This document shows positions 33,341-41,286 of a stretch of DNA of 48,353 nucleotides, in pieces. The notes below the pieces were generated by a model. That model was not told the origin of the DNA, searched no databases, and was given only the letters and a program-made list of their open reading frames with translations. The position numbers were made by a program, and so were the translations under genes. The DNA is from an uncultured Clostridium sp. (lineage in GTDB: Bacteria; Bacillota; Clostridia; Clostridiales; Clostridiaceae), in assembly GCF_900769625.1 (NCBI RefSeq), contig NZ_CAAGHK010000049.1, forward strand, positions 1-48,353, in the 5' to 3' direction. Within the stretch, counting starts at the first letter, position 1. Each line of letters opens with the position of its first letter.

Positions 33341-34375
33341 ATGAGTATAAACAAGAAACCTCTTTTTAATGAATTTGGGGATAGAGAGCTTAGCAAAAAA
33401 AGACTTATAAATGGAAATACGACGAACTTAAATGACTTTAATAATATGAAGTATACATGGGTTTCTGATTGGTACAGACAAGGAATGAATAACTTCTGGA
33501 TTCCTGAAGAGGTAAATTTATCACAGGATTTAAAAGATTATCATAACTTATTGGAAGAAGAAAGAACTGCCTATGATAAAATTCTTTCATTCTTAATTTT
33601 CTTAGATTCAATCCAAACTGCAAATTTAAGCAATATAAACAATTATATAACGGCAAGTGAAATAAACTTATGTTTAACAATACAAAGCTTCCAGGAGGCT
33701 GTACATTCACAGAGCTACAGCTACATGCTTGATAGCATATGTTCACCTGAAAAAAGAAATGAAATACTTTATCAGTGGAAAGATGATGAAAGACTATTAA
33801 GCAGAAATAAGTTTATCGGAGATCTATATAATGAGTTTATAAATAATCCGACAGAACATAATTTATTAAAAACACTTATGGCAAATTATATCTTAGAGGG
33901 AATTTATTTTTATTCAGGATTTATGTTCTTCTACAATTTAGAGAGAAACGGGAAAATGCCTGGATCAGCACAGGAAATAAGATATATAAATAGAGATGAA
34001 AATACTCATTTATGGTTATTTAGAAATATCATCAGAGAACTTAGAAATGAAAATCCCGAATTATTCACAGAAGATGTAAAGAATGAATTAAGAGAAATGA
34101 TGAGAACTGGAGTAGAACAGGAAATACTTTGGGGATATTATGTTATAGGAGATAAGATTCAAGGAATTAATAAAAAACTTATAGAAGATTATATTAAATA
34201 TTTAGGAAATAAGAGATTAAAGGAAATAAATCTTGAACCAATATTTGAAGGTTATACTCAGAATCCTGCATCATGGGTGGATAGACAATCAAATGCAAAC
34301 TCTGTTAAGACAGATTTTTTTGAAGCAAGATCGACTGCCTATGCAAAAGCTGCTACGCTTGTAGATGACCTTTAA
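33341..34375 (+). CDS. class I ribonucleoside-diphosphate reductase, beta (small) subunit
   Basis: 344 residues from ATG 33341 (MSINKKPLFNEFGD), with GGGAG eight bases before; the frame is open five codons earlier without support. The dimetal ligands are present: Asp89 (LDSIQ), Glu119 and His122 (QEAVHSQSY), Glu186 (LEGIYFY), Glu220 and His223 (DENTH). The radical tyrosine equivalent is Tyr126, so this is not a Phe-containing class Ic protein. It holds the radical cofactor for the alpha subunit. Confidence 0.92.
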   Translation: MSINKKPLFNEFGDRELSKKRLINGNTTNLNDFNNMKYTWVSDWYRQGMNNFWIPEEVNLSQDLKDYHNLLEEERTAYDKILSFLIFLDSIQTANLSNINNYITASEINLCLTIQSFQEAVHSQSYSYMLDSICSPEKRNEILYQWKDDERLLSRNKFIGDLYNEFINNPTEHNLLKTLMANYILEGIYFYSGFMFFYNLERNGKMPGSAQEIRYINRDENTHLWLFRNIIRELRNENPELFTEDVKNELREMMRTGVEQEILWGYYVIGDKIQGINKKLIEDYIKYLGNKRLKEINLEPIFEGYTQNPASWVDRQSNANSVKTDFFEARSTAYAKAATLVDDL

Positions 34376-34476
34376 AAAAGCATATGTAAAATTATGAAAA
34401 AGAACTGTAATATTAATATATCCAAAAATATTTGTAACTATTTATAAATATTTTATTTAAAAAACCGTAAATCAAG

Positions 34477-34504
34477 TTAAAATTTTATAAAATTATGGTA
34501 TAAT
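34477..34504 (+). promoter_or_regulatory. promoter of ptsI
   Basis: Perfect TATAAT (34499-34504) preceded by TG-N (extended -10). A weak -35 TTAAAA lies at 34477-34482 with a 16-base spacer. The leader would be about 90 nt. Confidence 0.65.
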
Positions 34505-34599
34505 GATATAGGTTTAAACTCAAATGATACTCACAAATATGATGAGAAAGAAACAAATATTTATTAATAAAATTAACTATCAAGGAGGAATTCCATATT

Positions 34600-36219
34600 A
34601 TGAAAAAAGGTATTGCTGCTTCTAAAGGATATGCAATAGGTAGAGTATTCTTACAAGAGCATGAAGAAATCGTTATTACAGATGCTAAGATCACAGATAT
34701 TGCTGCAGAAAAGGAGAAAATGCAAAAGGCATTAGATGACTCTAAAGCTCAATTAGAAGCAATTAAGGTTAAAGCTGCAGAAGAAATGGGAGCAGAAAAA
34801 GCAGAAGTATTCGAAGCTCACATAACATTATTAGATGACCCAGAATTTACTGGTGCAATGATGAGTGAAATAGAAACTAACAGTGTAAATGGTTTAAAAG
34901 CTGTTGAAAGCGTTACAAATACATTTGTTGCTATATTCGAATCAATGGATAATGAATACATGAGAGAAAGAGCAGCAGATATTAAAGACGTATCTAAGAG
35001 AATATTATCAAACCTTGCAGGTAAAGGCGGAGATTCTTTTGCAATTATTGAAAATAATACAGTTGTAGTTGCTCATGATTTAACTCCATCAGATACAGCA
35101 GGATTAGACAGAAGCAAAGTTGTTGGTTTTATAACAAACATAGGTGGAAGAACTTCTCATGCAGCTATCATGGCTAGAACATTAGAAATACCAGCTGTAC
35201 TTGGATTAGGTGACATAACTGACTGCGTTAAAAATGGAGATACAGTTATAGTTGATGGTATAACTGGAGATGTTATAATCAATCCTTCAGAAGAAGTATT
35301 AGCTGAATACAAAGCTAAGAAAGAAAAATTCCAAGCTGAACAAGAAGAATTAAAGAAATTAATAGATGTTAAGACAACTACTAAATCAGGTAGAAGAATA
35401 GAAGTTTGCGGAAATATCGGTAAACCAGAAGATGTTAAGGGTGTTATAGAAAACGGTGGAGACGGTGTAGGATTATTCAGAACTGAATTCTTATACATGG
35501 ATAGAGAAAGTGCTCCAACTGAAGAAGAACAATTTGAAAGCTACAAATATGTTCTTGAAAAAATGGATGGTAAGCAAGTTGTTATCAGAACTTTAGATAT
35601 CGGTGGAGATAAGACTCTTCCATACTTACCATTACCAGAAGAAATGAACCCATTCTTAGGTTACAGAGCAATCAGACTTTGCTTAGATAGAAAAGAAATA
35701 TTCAAGGTTCAATTAAGAGCATTATTAAGAGCTTCTATATATGGAAATCTTTGTGTAATGTTCCCAATGATCTCAGGTCTTGAAGAATTCTTACAAGCAA
35801 AAGAAGTTGTTGATGAATGTAAGGCAGAATTAAAGGCAGAAGGAAAAGAATATTCAGAAACTATTCAATGGGGTATCATGGTTGAAATCCCAGCTGCAGC
35901 AGTATATGCTGATGAATTAGCTAAATATGTTGATTTCTTCTCAATTGGAACAAATGACTTAATCCAATACACATTAGCTGCTGACAGAATGAGCGAAAAG
36001 GTTTCATACCTTTATAATCCAATGCACCCAGCTGTATTAAGATTAATAAAGATGACTATCGATGGAGCTCATAAACACGGTAAATGGGTTGGAATGTGTG
36101 GAGAAATGGCAGGAGATGAAGCTGCTATCCCAACATTAGTTGAATATGGTCTAGATGAATTCTCAATGAGTGCTACATCAATCTTAAATGCTAAGAAGAT
36201 TATGTTAGAACAAGAATAA
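34600..36219 (+). CDS. ptsI: phosphoenolpyruvate-protein phosphotransferase (PTS enzyme I)
   Basis: 539 residues. Transfers phosphate from PEP to HPr, the first step of sugar uptake by the PTS. The swivelling domain has the phospho-His187 in IGGRTSHAAIMART. The PEP-binding barrel has GVGLFRTEFLYM, NPFLGYRAIR and the C-terminal WVGMCGEMAGDE with the active Cys. ATG follows CAAGGAGG. Codon use resembles that of highly expressed genes. HPr is not adjacent. Confidence 0.95.
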   Translation: MKKGIAASKGYAIGRVFLQEHEEIVITDAKITDIAAEKEKMQKALDDSKAQLEAIKVKAAEEMGAEKAEVFEAHITLLDDPEFTGAMMSEIETNSVNGLKAVESVTNTFVAIFESMDNEYMRERAADIKDVSKRILSNLAGKGGDSFAIIENNTVVVAHDLTPSDTAGLDRSKVVGFITNIGGRTSHAAIMARTLEIPAVLGLGDITDCVKNGDTVIVDGITGDVIINPSEEVLAEYKAKKEKFQAEQEELKKLIDVKTTTKSGRRIEVCGNIGKPEDVKGVIENGGDGVGLFRTEFLYMDRESAPTEEEQFESYKYVLEKMDGKQVVIRTLDIGGDKTLPYLPLPEEMNPFLGYRAIRLCLDRKEIFKVQLRALLRASIYGNLCVMFPMISGLEEFLQAKEVVDECKAELKAEGKEYSETIQWGIMVEIPAAAVYADELAKYVDFFSIGTNDLIQYTLAADRMSEKVSYLYNPMHPAVLRLIKMTIDGAHKHGKWVGMCGEMAGDEAAIPTLVEYGLDEFSMSATSILNAKKIMLEQE

Positions 36220-36280
36220 TATTAGATTTATATAAATAGTATCATTAAACATAATTTAAAATTAGTTTACTGATAAATAA

Positions 36281-36322
36281 AAAATGGCTGTCTCATGTAA
36301 TGTGGGATAGCCATTTTGTTTT
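36281..36322 (+). terminator. terminator of ptsI
   Basis: AAAATGGCT (36281-36289) pairs with AGCCATTTT (36309-36317), with further TC/GA pairs inside, followed by GTTTT. Confidence 0.85.
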
Positions 36323-36464
36323 ACTGGCTTCATTTATTGATAAATTAATAATATACATTTCAATTAACAAATAATAATTTTGGTGAAAATCATCCAAGGA
36401 TTTTTTAATTACTATGTAAACTATTTATTAGAAATTATATATAAACTATAAAGTGTAAATTAAG

Positions 36465-36500
36465 ACTAACAAGTGTTAGTGCTTTGTTAGTTTTTGTTTT
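36465..36500 (+). promoter_or_regulatory. palindrome copy 1, also a possible terminator stem
   Basis: ACTAACA-AG-TGTTAGT at 36465-36480 is a 16-base palindrome. In addition ACTAACAA (36465-36472) can pair with TTGTTAGT (36484-36491), which is followed by TTTTGTTTT, so the same bases could make a terminator hairpin. The match to the second palindrome suggests a protein site. Confidence 0.55.
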
Positions 36501-36630
36501 CAAAGGTAAGTGCTTTTCTTAAAATTATCTTGGTAATGAAAATTGACATTTAACTGATATTTTATTTATGAATACAATTTTATATTATAGTTATATCTAA
36601 TGAGCAATTTCATTTGGGATATTGTGTAAA

Positions 36631-36658
36631 TATTTAACTAACAGTTGTTAGTTAAATA
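36631..36658. promoter_or_regulatory. palindrome copy 2, 28-base operator-like site
   Basis: TATTTAACTAACA-GT-TGTTAGTTAAATA: thirteen-base perfect arms around two bases. The core ACTAACA-NN-TGTTAGT is identical in arms to copy 1, 172 bases upstream. It has the shape of a TetR- or MarR-type operator. It is 95 bases before the TPR gene start. No regulator gene is adjacent. Confidence 0.6.
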
Positions 36659-36752
36659 CGTTGATTAATAAAATGAATTTTACTATTAAATACTTATGAA
36701 AATAGGATATAATTAATTGTATGTAATTATTTGAAATGATAAGGTGATATTT

Positions 36753-38036
36753 ATGAATAATGAGTGGATAAAGACTTACAATAAAGCTATGAATTTTTGC
36801 AATGAGGGTCATATAAACAAAGCATTAGAAATATGTGAAAAGATAATTGCTGATGATTTAAGATGTGTAGAAGCTTTAAATTTAAAGGGACTCTTGCTGT
36901 ATCAGAAAGGATCGTTAAAGGAAGCAAGAATTGTCTGGAAGCTTAACTGTGATATAAATAATGATAGTATGGCTGAAAAGTACATAGAGGATTCTAAAAG
37001 CGATGATGAGAGGGCTAAAATATATAAAGAAGGTGAATTAAATTTAAAGAATATGAATATTGACAGAGCGCTTATGCTTTTCAGAGAATGTGCTCAGAGC
37101 GATTTTAATTCTATAAAAGTAAACACTGGTATTGCAATGTGTTATTTACGGAAAGGTGACAATTATAGAGCAAAGGAATATGTAGATAAAGCTTTGAGTA
37201 TAGATACTGAAGCAGTGACTGCCAATATATTAAAAAAAGAACTGATAAAATCAGGAGTGTATTCAGAAAATAGGAGTACTTCCAAAAAGATATTGTCAAT
37301 TGTAACTATTCTGTTTATTCTGGGAGCTTTATGTGGGGGTGGTTACTCAATATACAGGAAAGTAAAGGCTGATAATCAGCCAGCAGAGTACACAGAAAAT
37401 AATACCGTTGAAGATAAGAATTCTGATAAAACTGAAGATGTATCAAGTACTGAAAATGTTGAAGGTACTGTAAATAAGGATAATAAAAATTTACAAAGCA
37501 ATTCAGAAGAAAAACAAGCAGCTACTATATTTGATAGAAAAAAGGTTACAGCATCTTTAAAAGATAAGGATTTAGACAAATTGTATGACGAAATAGAAGG
37601 AGTAGATAAGAATAGTCTTTCGGAAGAGGATTTAGAGGTCTATAACAAAGCATATGAACTGTTGAAAACAGATGGCGCTGCAAAGTTTTATGAATATGGA
37701 GTATGGTATTTTAACAATAAGGACTATGATTCAGCGAAAGGTGAACTTGAAAAGGCATATAAATATTGCAAGGATAGTTATTTAAAGGAGCATATTGTTT
37801 TTTATAAAGGAAGTACTGCATCTCAAATGAGTGATAATAGTGAAGCATTGAAGCTCTATAAGGAATATTATAGTATGTATCCTAAGGGTTCATATATAGA
37901 AGGAGTTCTATATGAACTTGCGTTGCTTACAAATACAACTAATGCAGATATGGGGAAAAAGTATGCAAAGGAACTTGTTGAAAGGTATCCAAATTCAATC
38001 TACATAAATGACTATATTAGGAAGATAATTGAATAA
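36753..38036 (+). CDS. TPR-containing membrane protein, unknown function
   Basis: 427 residues from ATG 36753, with AAGGTGA before it. A cytoplasmic-side TPR domain (1-160) has units such as ALNLKGLLLYQKGSLKEARI. One transmembrane segment follows (about 180-200), then an Asn/Glu/Thr/Ser-rich linker (205-260) and an outside TPR-like domain (285-427). A TPR domain on each side of the membrane suggests a scaffold linking cytoplasmic and wall-side partners; that is inference. No enzyme motif seen. Single-gene unit with its own terminator. Confidence 0.8.
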   Translation: MNNEWIKTYNKAMNFCNEGHINKALEICEKIIADDLRCVEALNLKGLLLYQKGSLKEARIVWKLNCDINNDSMAEKYIEDSKSDDERAKIYKEGELNLKNMNIDRALMLFRECAQSDFNSIKVNTGIAMCYLRKGDNYRAKEYVDKALSIDTEAVTANILKKELIKSGVYSENRSTSKKILSIVTILFILGALCGGGYSIYRKVKADNQPAEYTENNTVEDKNSDKTEDVSSTENVEGTVNKDNKNLQSNSEEKQAATIFDRKKVTASLKDKDLDKLYDEIEGVDKNSLSEEDLEVYNKAYELLKTDGAAKFYEYGVWYFNNKDYDSAKGELEKAYKYCKDSYLKEHIVFYKGSTASQMSDNSEALKLYKEYYSMYPKGSYIEGVLYELALLTNTTNADMGKKYAKELVERYPNSIYINDYIRKIIE

Positions 38037-38053
38037 AGTTTAAAAGATATATA

Positions 38054-38103
38054 ATCTCGAGATAAAATGAACTTTTTGATCAGTTTATCTCGGGATTTTG
38101 TTA
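38054..38103 (+). terminator. terminator of the second TPR gene
   Basis: ATCTCGAGATAAA (38054-38066) pairs with TTTATCTCGGGAT (38084-38096), 13 pairs including one T-G, followed by TTTGTT. Confidence 0.85.
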
Positions 38104-38168
38104 TATTAATTAAAATCGAGGATAAGCTAAATACAGATTTTGATTGAACATTAGGAGAGTGAAGAATT

Positions 38169-39344
38169 ATGATATCTTTAATAAAAGGATGCAGAGTATA
38201 TGCTCCAAAGAGTATAGGCATTAAGGATGTATTATTAGCTGGCGGTAGAATTGAAGGAATATATGATGATTTGAAGTTGAATGATAATTCAATGCATATT
38301 GAGGTTATTGATGGCAGTGAAAAACTGATGTTTCCAGGATTTATTGATTCACATGTACATATTATTGGCGGAGGTGGTGAAGGTGGATTTAAAACAAGGA
38401 CGCCAGAAATACAATTATCAAGTCTGATTGAAAATGGAATAACTTCTGTTGTTGGATGTATAGGAACTGATGGCGTATGCAGGGATATGAATTCCTTAAT
38501 TGCAAAAGTGAAAGCATTAAGGGAAGAGGGAGTGAGTGCATATGCTTATACTGGTTCTTATGAAGTACCAGTAAAGACAGCGACTAATTCGATAAAAAGC
38601 GATCTTATGCTTATTGATGAAATTATAGGGGTAGGAGAAATAGCATTATCAGATCACAGGAGTTCACAGCCGAGTTTTGATTCATTTGTAAACTTAGTAG
38701 CACAAAGTAGAGTTGGGGGATTGTTGTCTAGCAAATCAGGTATAGTTAATGTTCATCTTGGAGAGGGAATGAAAAGATTAAAATATCTTTTTGATTTGGT
38801 AGAGCAGACAGAAATACCAGCTGAACAGATACTTCCAACGCATATAAACAGGAATAGGGAACTATTTGAAATGGGTCTTGAATACGTAGGAAAAGGAGGA
38901 TATATTGATCTCACAACAAGCTGTGACCTTGATCATATGGAAAATGGAGAATTAAGGGCAGGTGAGGGTTTAAAGTTATTTTTAGATAAAGGACTCTCAG
39001 AAAATCATGTTACTTTTTCATCGGATGGAAATGGAAGCATGCCACGATTTGATGAAAATGGAAAGCTGACTGGGCTTGGAATATGTTCAGTTTCATCACT
39101 TTATAGAGAAGTTAAATTTGCAGTTACTAAATGTAATGTTCCAGTTGAAAAAGCAGTTTCAGTTGTCACATCTAATGTGGCAGATTTGCTTAAATTGAGC
39201 AACAAAGGAAGAATTGAAAAGGAAAAGGATGCAGATATTATTATTGTTAATTCAGAAAGTATGGATATAGAGATGGTTTTTGCAAAAGGGATAATGATGG
39301 TTAAAAATGGAAAGGCAATTGTAAAAGGAACATTTGAAGATTAA
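38169..39344 (+). CDS. iadA: isoaspartyl dipeptidase
   Basis: 391 residues, amidohydrolase fold. Cleaves beta-aspartyl dipeptides left from isoaspartate damage. Metal-site His62/His64 (DSHVHIIGGGGEGG), Glu71, Tyr131 (GSYEVPVKT), Arg164 (SDHRSSQP), PTHINRN and SSDGNGS match IadA. The position of the metal-bridging carboxylated lysine of the E. coli enzyme (Lys162) appears to be Glu157 (GVGEIAL). ATG follows AGGAG. Single gene with its own terminator. Confidence 0.9.
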   Translation: MISLIKGCRVYAPKSIGIKDVLLAGGRIEGIYDDLKLNDNSMHIEVIDGSEKLMFPGFIDSHVHIIGGGGEGGFKTRTPEIQLSSLIENGITSVVGCIGTDGVCRDMNSLIAKVKALREEGVSAYAYTGSYEVPVKTATNSIKSDLMLIDEIIGVGEIALSDHRSSQPSFDSFVNLVAQSRVGGLLSSKSGIVNVHLGEGMKRLKYLFDLVEQTEIPAEQILPTHINRNRELFEMGLEYVGKGGYIDLTTSCDLDHMENGELRAGEGLKLFLDKGLSENHVTFSSDGNGSMPRFDENGKLTGLGICSVSSLYREVKFAVTKCNVPVEKAVSVVTSNVADLLKLSNKGRIEKEKDADIIIVNSESMDIEMVFAKGIMMVKNGKAIVKGTFED

Positions 39345-39356
39345 TTGAATAAAAGG

Positions 39357-39390
39357 AAGGCAGTCATAATTATTATGGCTGCTTTTTAAA
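39357..39390. terminator. terminator between iadA and the convergent hydrolase gene
   Basis: GCAGTCATAA (39360-39369) and TTATGGCTGC (39373-39382), ten pairs with one T-G, followed by TTTTT. The A-rich 5' side may allow use from the minus strand too. Confidence 0.85.
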
Positions 39391-39399
39391 TAGATAAAG

Positions 39400-40005
39400 T
39401 TAATTTTTGATTTTAAAGAATGTATGATGACCTATTGTGGTCTGGTTAAATTTTGGAGTCTGTTTCATCCAGTTGCAGGTAGCTGTACTTGGATTATAAA
39501 AGAATAGTGCCTGATTTGTTGGATCATAACCTTTTATAGCATCATACACAGCATTGTAGCAATCCTGATTAGCTTTTGCATTTATCTGATTATTTTTTAC
39601 ACATGAGAAAGCATTTTTTTGGAATATTACACCTTTTATTGTATTCGGAAAACTTGGATCGAGCGTACGGTTAAGAACTACTGAAGCTACTCCGACTTTT
39701 CCATCATATGGTTCTCCAATGCTTTCAGCAGAAACTAGTTTTGCCATTAAGTCTATATCTTCTTCCGTTATGTACAATTGTTGATTATTGTGTTGGAAAA
39801 CTTCCAAAACTTCATCTGTATCTTTTGTAGTCTGCGTTAAGTTTTGAGCTATATATTGTATATTCTCATTGGAATAATTTTGGCCAATATTATTTGAATT
39901 TTTATTAAAGGTCTCACCGAAAGTACCAGCATAAGCTAGTTTAATGTTAATAACGGAAAGATATAGTATTAAAGCAATAACAAAAATACTACATGTCTTT
40001 TTCAT
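39400..40005 (-). CDS. SleB-like cell wall hydrolase
   Basis: 201 residues from ATG 40005 (MKKTCSIFVIALILYLSVIN), with AAAGGAGG six bases before it. Signal peptide about 1-26. The C-terminal Hydrolase_2 (SleB) domain covers about 85-200, with the catalytic Glu94 in KLVSAES and the typical GVASVVLNR and FSC motifs. It lacks the N-terminal peptidoglycan-binding domain of B. subtilis SleB, so it may be a CwlJ/SleB-like lytic enzyme for cortex or general wall turnover. Its SD can be hidden in a hairpin (40014-40054). Confidence 0.85.
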   Translation of the reverse strand: MKKTCSIFVIALILYLSVINIKLAYAGTFGETFNKNSNNIGQNYSNENIQYIAQNLTQTTKDTDEVLEVFQHNNQQLYITEEDIDLMAKLVSAESIGEPYDGKVGVASVVLNRTLDPSFPNTIKGVIFQKNAFSCVKNNQINAKANQDCYNAVYDAIKGYDPTNQALFFYNPSTATCNWMKQTPKFNQTTIGHHTFFKIKN

Positions 40006-40013
40006 AAAAAACC

Positions 40014-40054
40014 TCCTTTGGTATAGTGCGACAAATAATATTATTACCAAAGGA
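40014..40054 (-). promoter_or_regulatory. hairpin covering the SD of the SleB-like gene
   Basis: On the minus-strand mRNA, TCCTTTGGTA (from 40054-40045) can pair with TACCAAAGGA (from 40023-40014), ten perfect pairs with a 21-nt loop. The second arm contains most of the AAAGGAGG ribosome-binding site, so the fold would reduce translation. Confidence 0.6.
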
Positions 40055-40155
40055 AGTAATTATATACATGAACTTATTTTTATAGATACAGTATGTAATC
40101 AGAAAAGTATATATTATAATAAATATTTTACATAGTAATTAAAAAATTCTCTAAT

Positions 40156-40193
40156 GATTTTTATCAACATTGTCAATTGTTCAATGTCAATTG
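40156..40193. repeat. dispersed intergenic repeat, copy 1
   Basis: CAATTGTTCAATGTCAATTG (40174-40193) differs at two positions from 46706-46725. Both copies are preceded by GATTTTTATC (here 40156-40165), with seven extra bases between in this copy. It includes ACATTG / CAATGT inverted arms. Confidence 0.55.
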
Positions 40194-40422
40194 AAATATA
40201 TCTGGAATCTTATATCATCAATATAATTTATATACAATAAGGAAATACTAGAGTATATGATTTTGATTTAGAAGATAAATATGTAAAACTTAATAAAAAG
40301 TATGTAAGAAATATTTAGAATAAAAATAATTAAAAAGTAATAAAATAGTACTCATGTTTGTATGTAATAGGATAGTATTTGTTGTATAATTTTATTGGAA
40401 GAAAAGAAGAGAGGTGAGAAAG

Positions 40423-41286
40423 ATGCAGGAATTAATGTTGATAATAACCAAGGGTTTTTCAAATATGTCTTTATGGTCTGTTTTAGATATATTAGTTGTA
40501 TCATACATATTTTATAAAGTATATATGTTAATAAAAGAAACAAGAGCGGAGCAGCTGTTAAAAGGAATAGCATTAATAATAGCTCTTATACCAATAAGCT
40601 ATTTATTAAAACTAGATATGCTGTATTTTATATTAAATAAGACTCTTACTATTGGAGTATTATCTGTAGTAATTATATTTCAGCCTGAAATTAGAAGAGC
40701 GCTTGAGCATTTAGGAAGATCTGCATTCGATGATATTCACGGAATTCAGGACGAAGAAACTTTGGAAAAGATAATGAGCGAAATTACATATGCAGTGGAA
40801 AACCTTGCAGAAAGTAAAACAGGTGCATTGATTGTAATAGAGCAGAGCACAGGATTGAATGAAATAGTATCATCAGGAACATTGATAGATGCACACATAA
40901 CCTCTAATCTTCTTGAAAATATATTTGTAGTAAATACTCCTCTTCATGATGGAGCAACTATCATAAGAAATGACAGGATACATGCATCTGGCTGCGTGCT
41001 GCCATTAACTAATAATAATACAATAAACAAAAAACTTGGAACAAGACATAGAGCTGCTATAGGACTGTCAGAAGTTTCTGATGCACTAATAATAATTGTT
41101 TCAGAGGAAACCGGGACAGTATCTTTAGCTATGAATGGCAAGATTACAAGGGGTTACGAAAGAGAAAGATTAAAAACTGTTTTAATAAAAGTAATTGAAA
41201 ACAGATATAAAAGCAAACAGAGAGTAAAGACAGCTGGGGAGAAGGTGAATTTATGGATAAAATCAAAAATAAAAATAAACCGCTGA
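40423..41286 (+). CDS. cdaA: diadenylate cyclase CdaA
   Basis: 287 residues from ATG 40423, six bases after GAGGTG; a GTG three codons earlier is part of that SD. N-terminal membrane segments (about 16-37, 46-62, 70-85) precede the DAC domain with the DGA (176-178) and RHR (208-210) motifs. It makes c-di-AMP from two ATP, controlling potassium and cell-wall homeostasis. cdaR follows with a 34-nt overlap, the standard pair. Confidence 0.95.
   Translation: MQELMLIITKGFSNMSLWSVLDILVVSYIFYKVYMLIKETRAEQLLKGIALIIALIPISYLLKLDMLYFILNKTLTIGVLSVVIIFQPEIRRALEHLGRSAFDDIHGIQDEETLEKIMSEITYAVENLAESKTGALIVIEQSTGLNEIVSSGTLIDAHITSNLLENIFVVNTPLHDGATIIRNDRIHASGCVLPLTNNNTINKKLGTRHRAAIGLSEVSDALIIIVSEETGTVSLAMNGKITRGYERERLKTVLIKVIENRYKSKQRVKTAGEKVNLWIKSKIKINR

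Larger units (their letters stand above)
36323..36752. other. intergenic region between ptsI and the second TPR gene
   Basis: About 430 bases without a supported gene. It holds the palindromes at 36465-36480 and 36631-36658, a possible promoter TTGACA (36543-36548) with TATGAA 18 bases on, and a TATAAT (36708-36713) nearer the gene with only a weak -35. Confidence 0.6.
40006..40422. other. divergent intergenic region between the SleB-like gene and cdaA
   Basis: About 415 bases. It holds the SD-hiding hairpin, one copy of a dispersed repeat (40156-40193) and a TATAAT (40385-40390) upstream of cdaA without a well-spaced -35. No supported gene. Confidence 0.55.
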
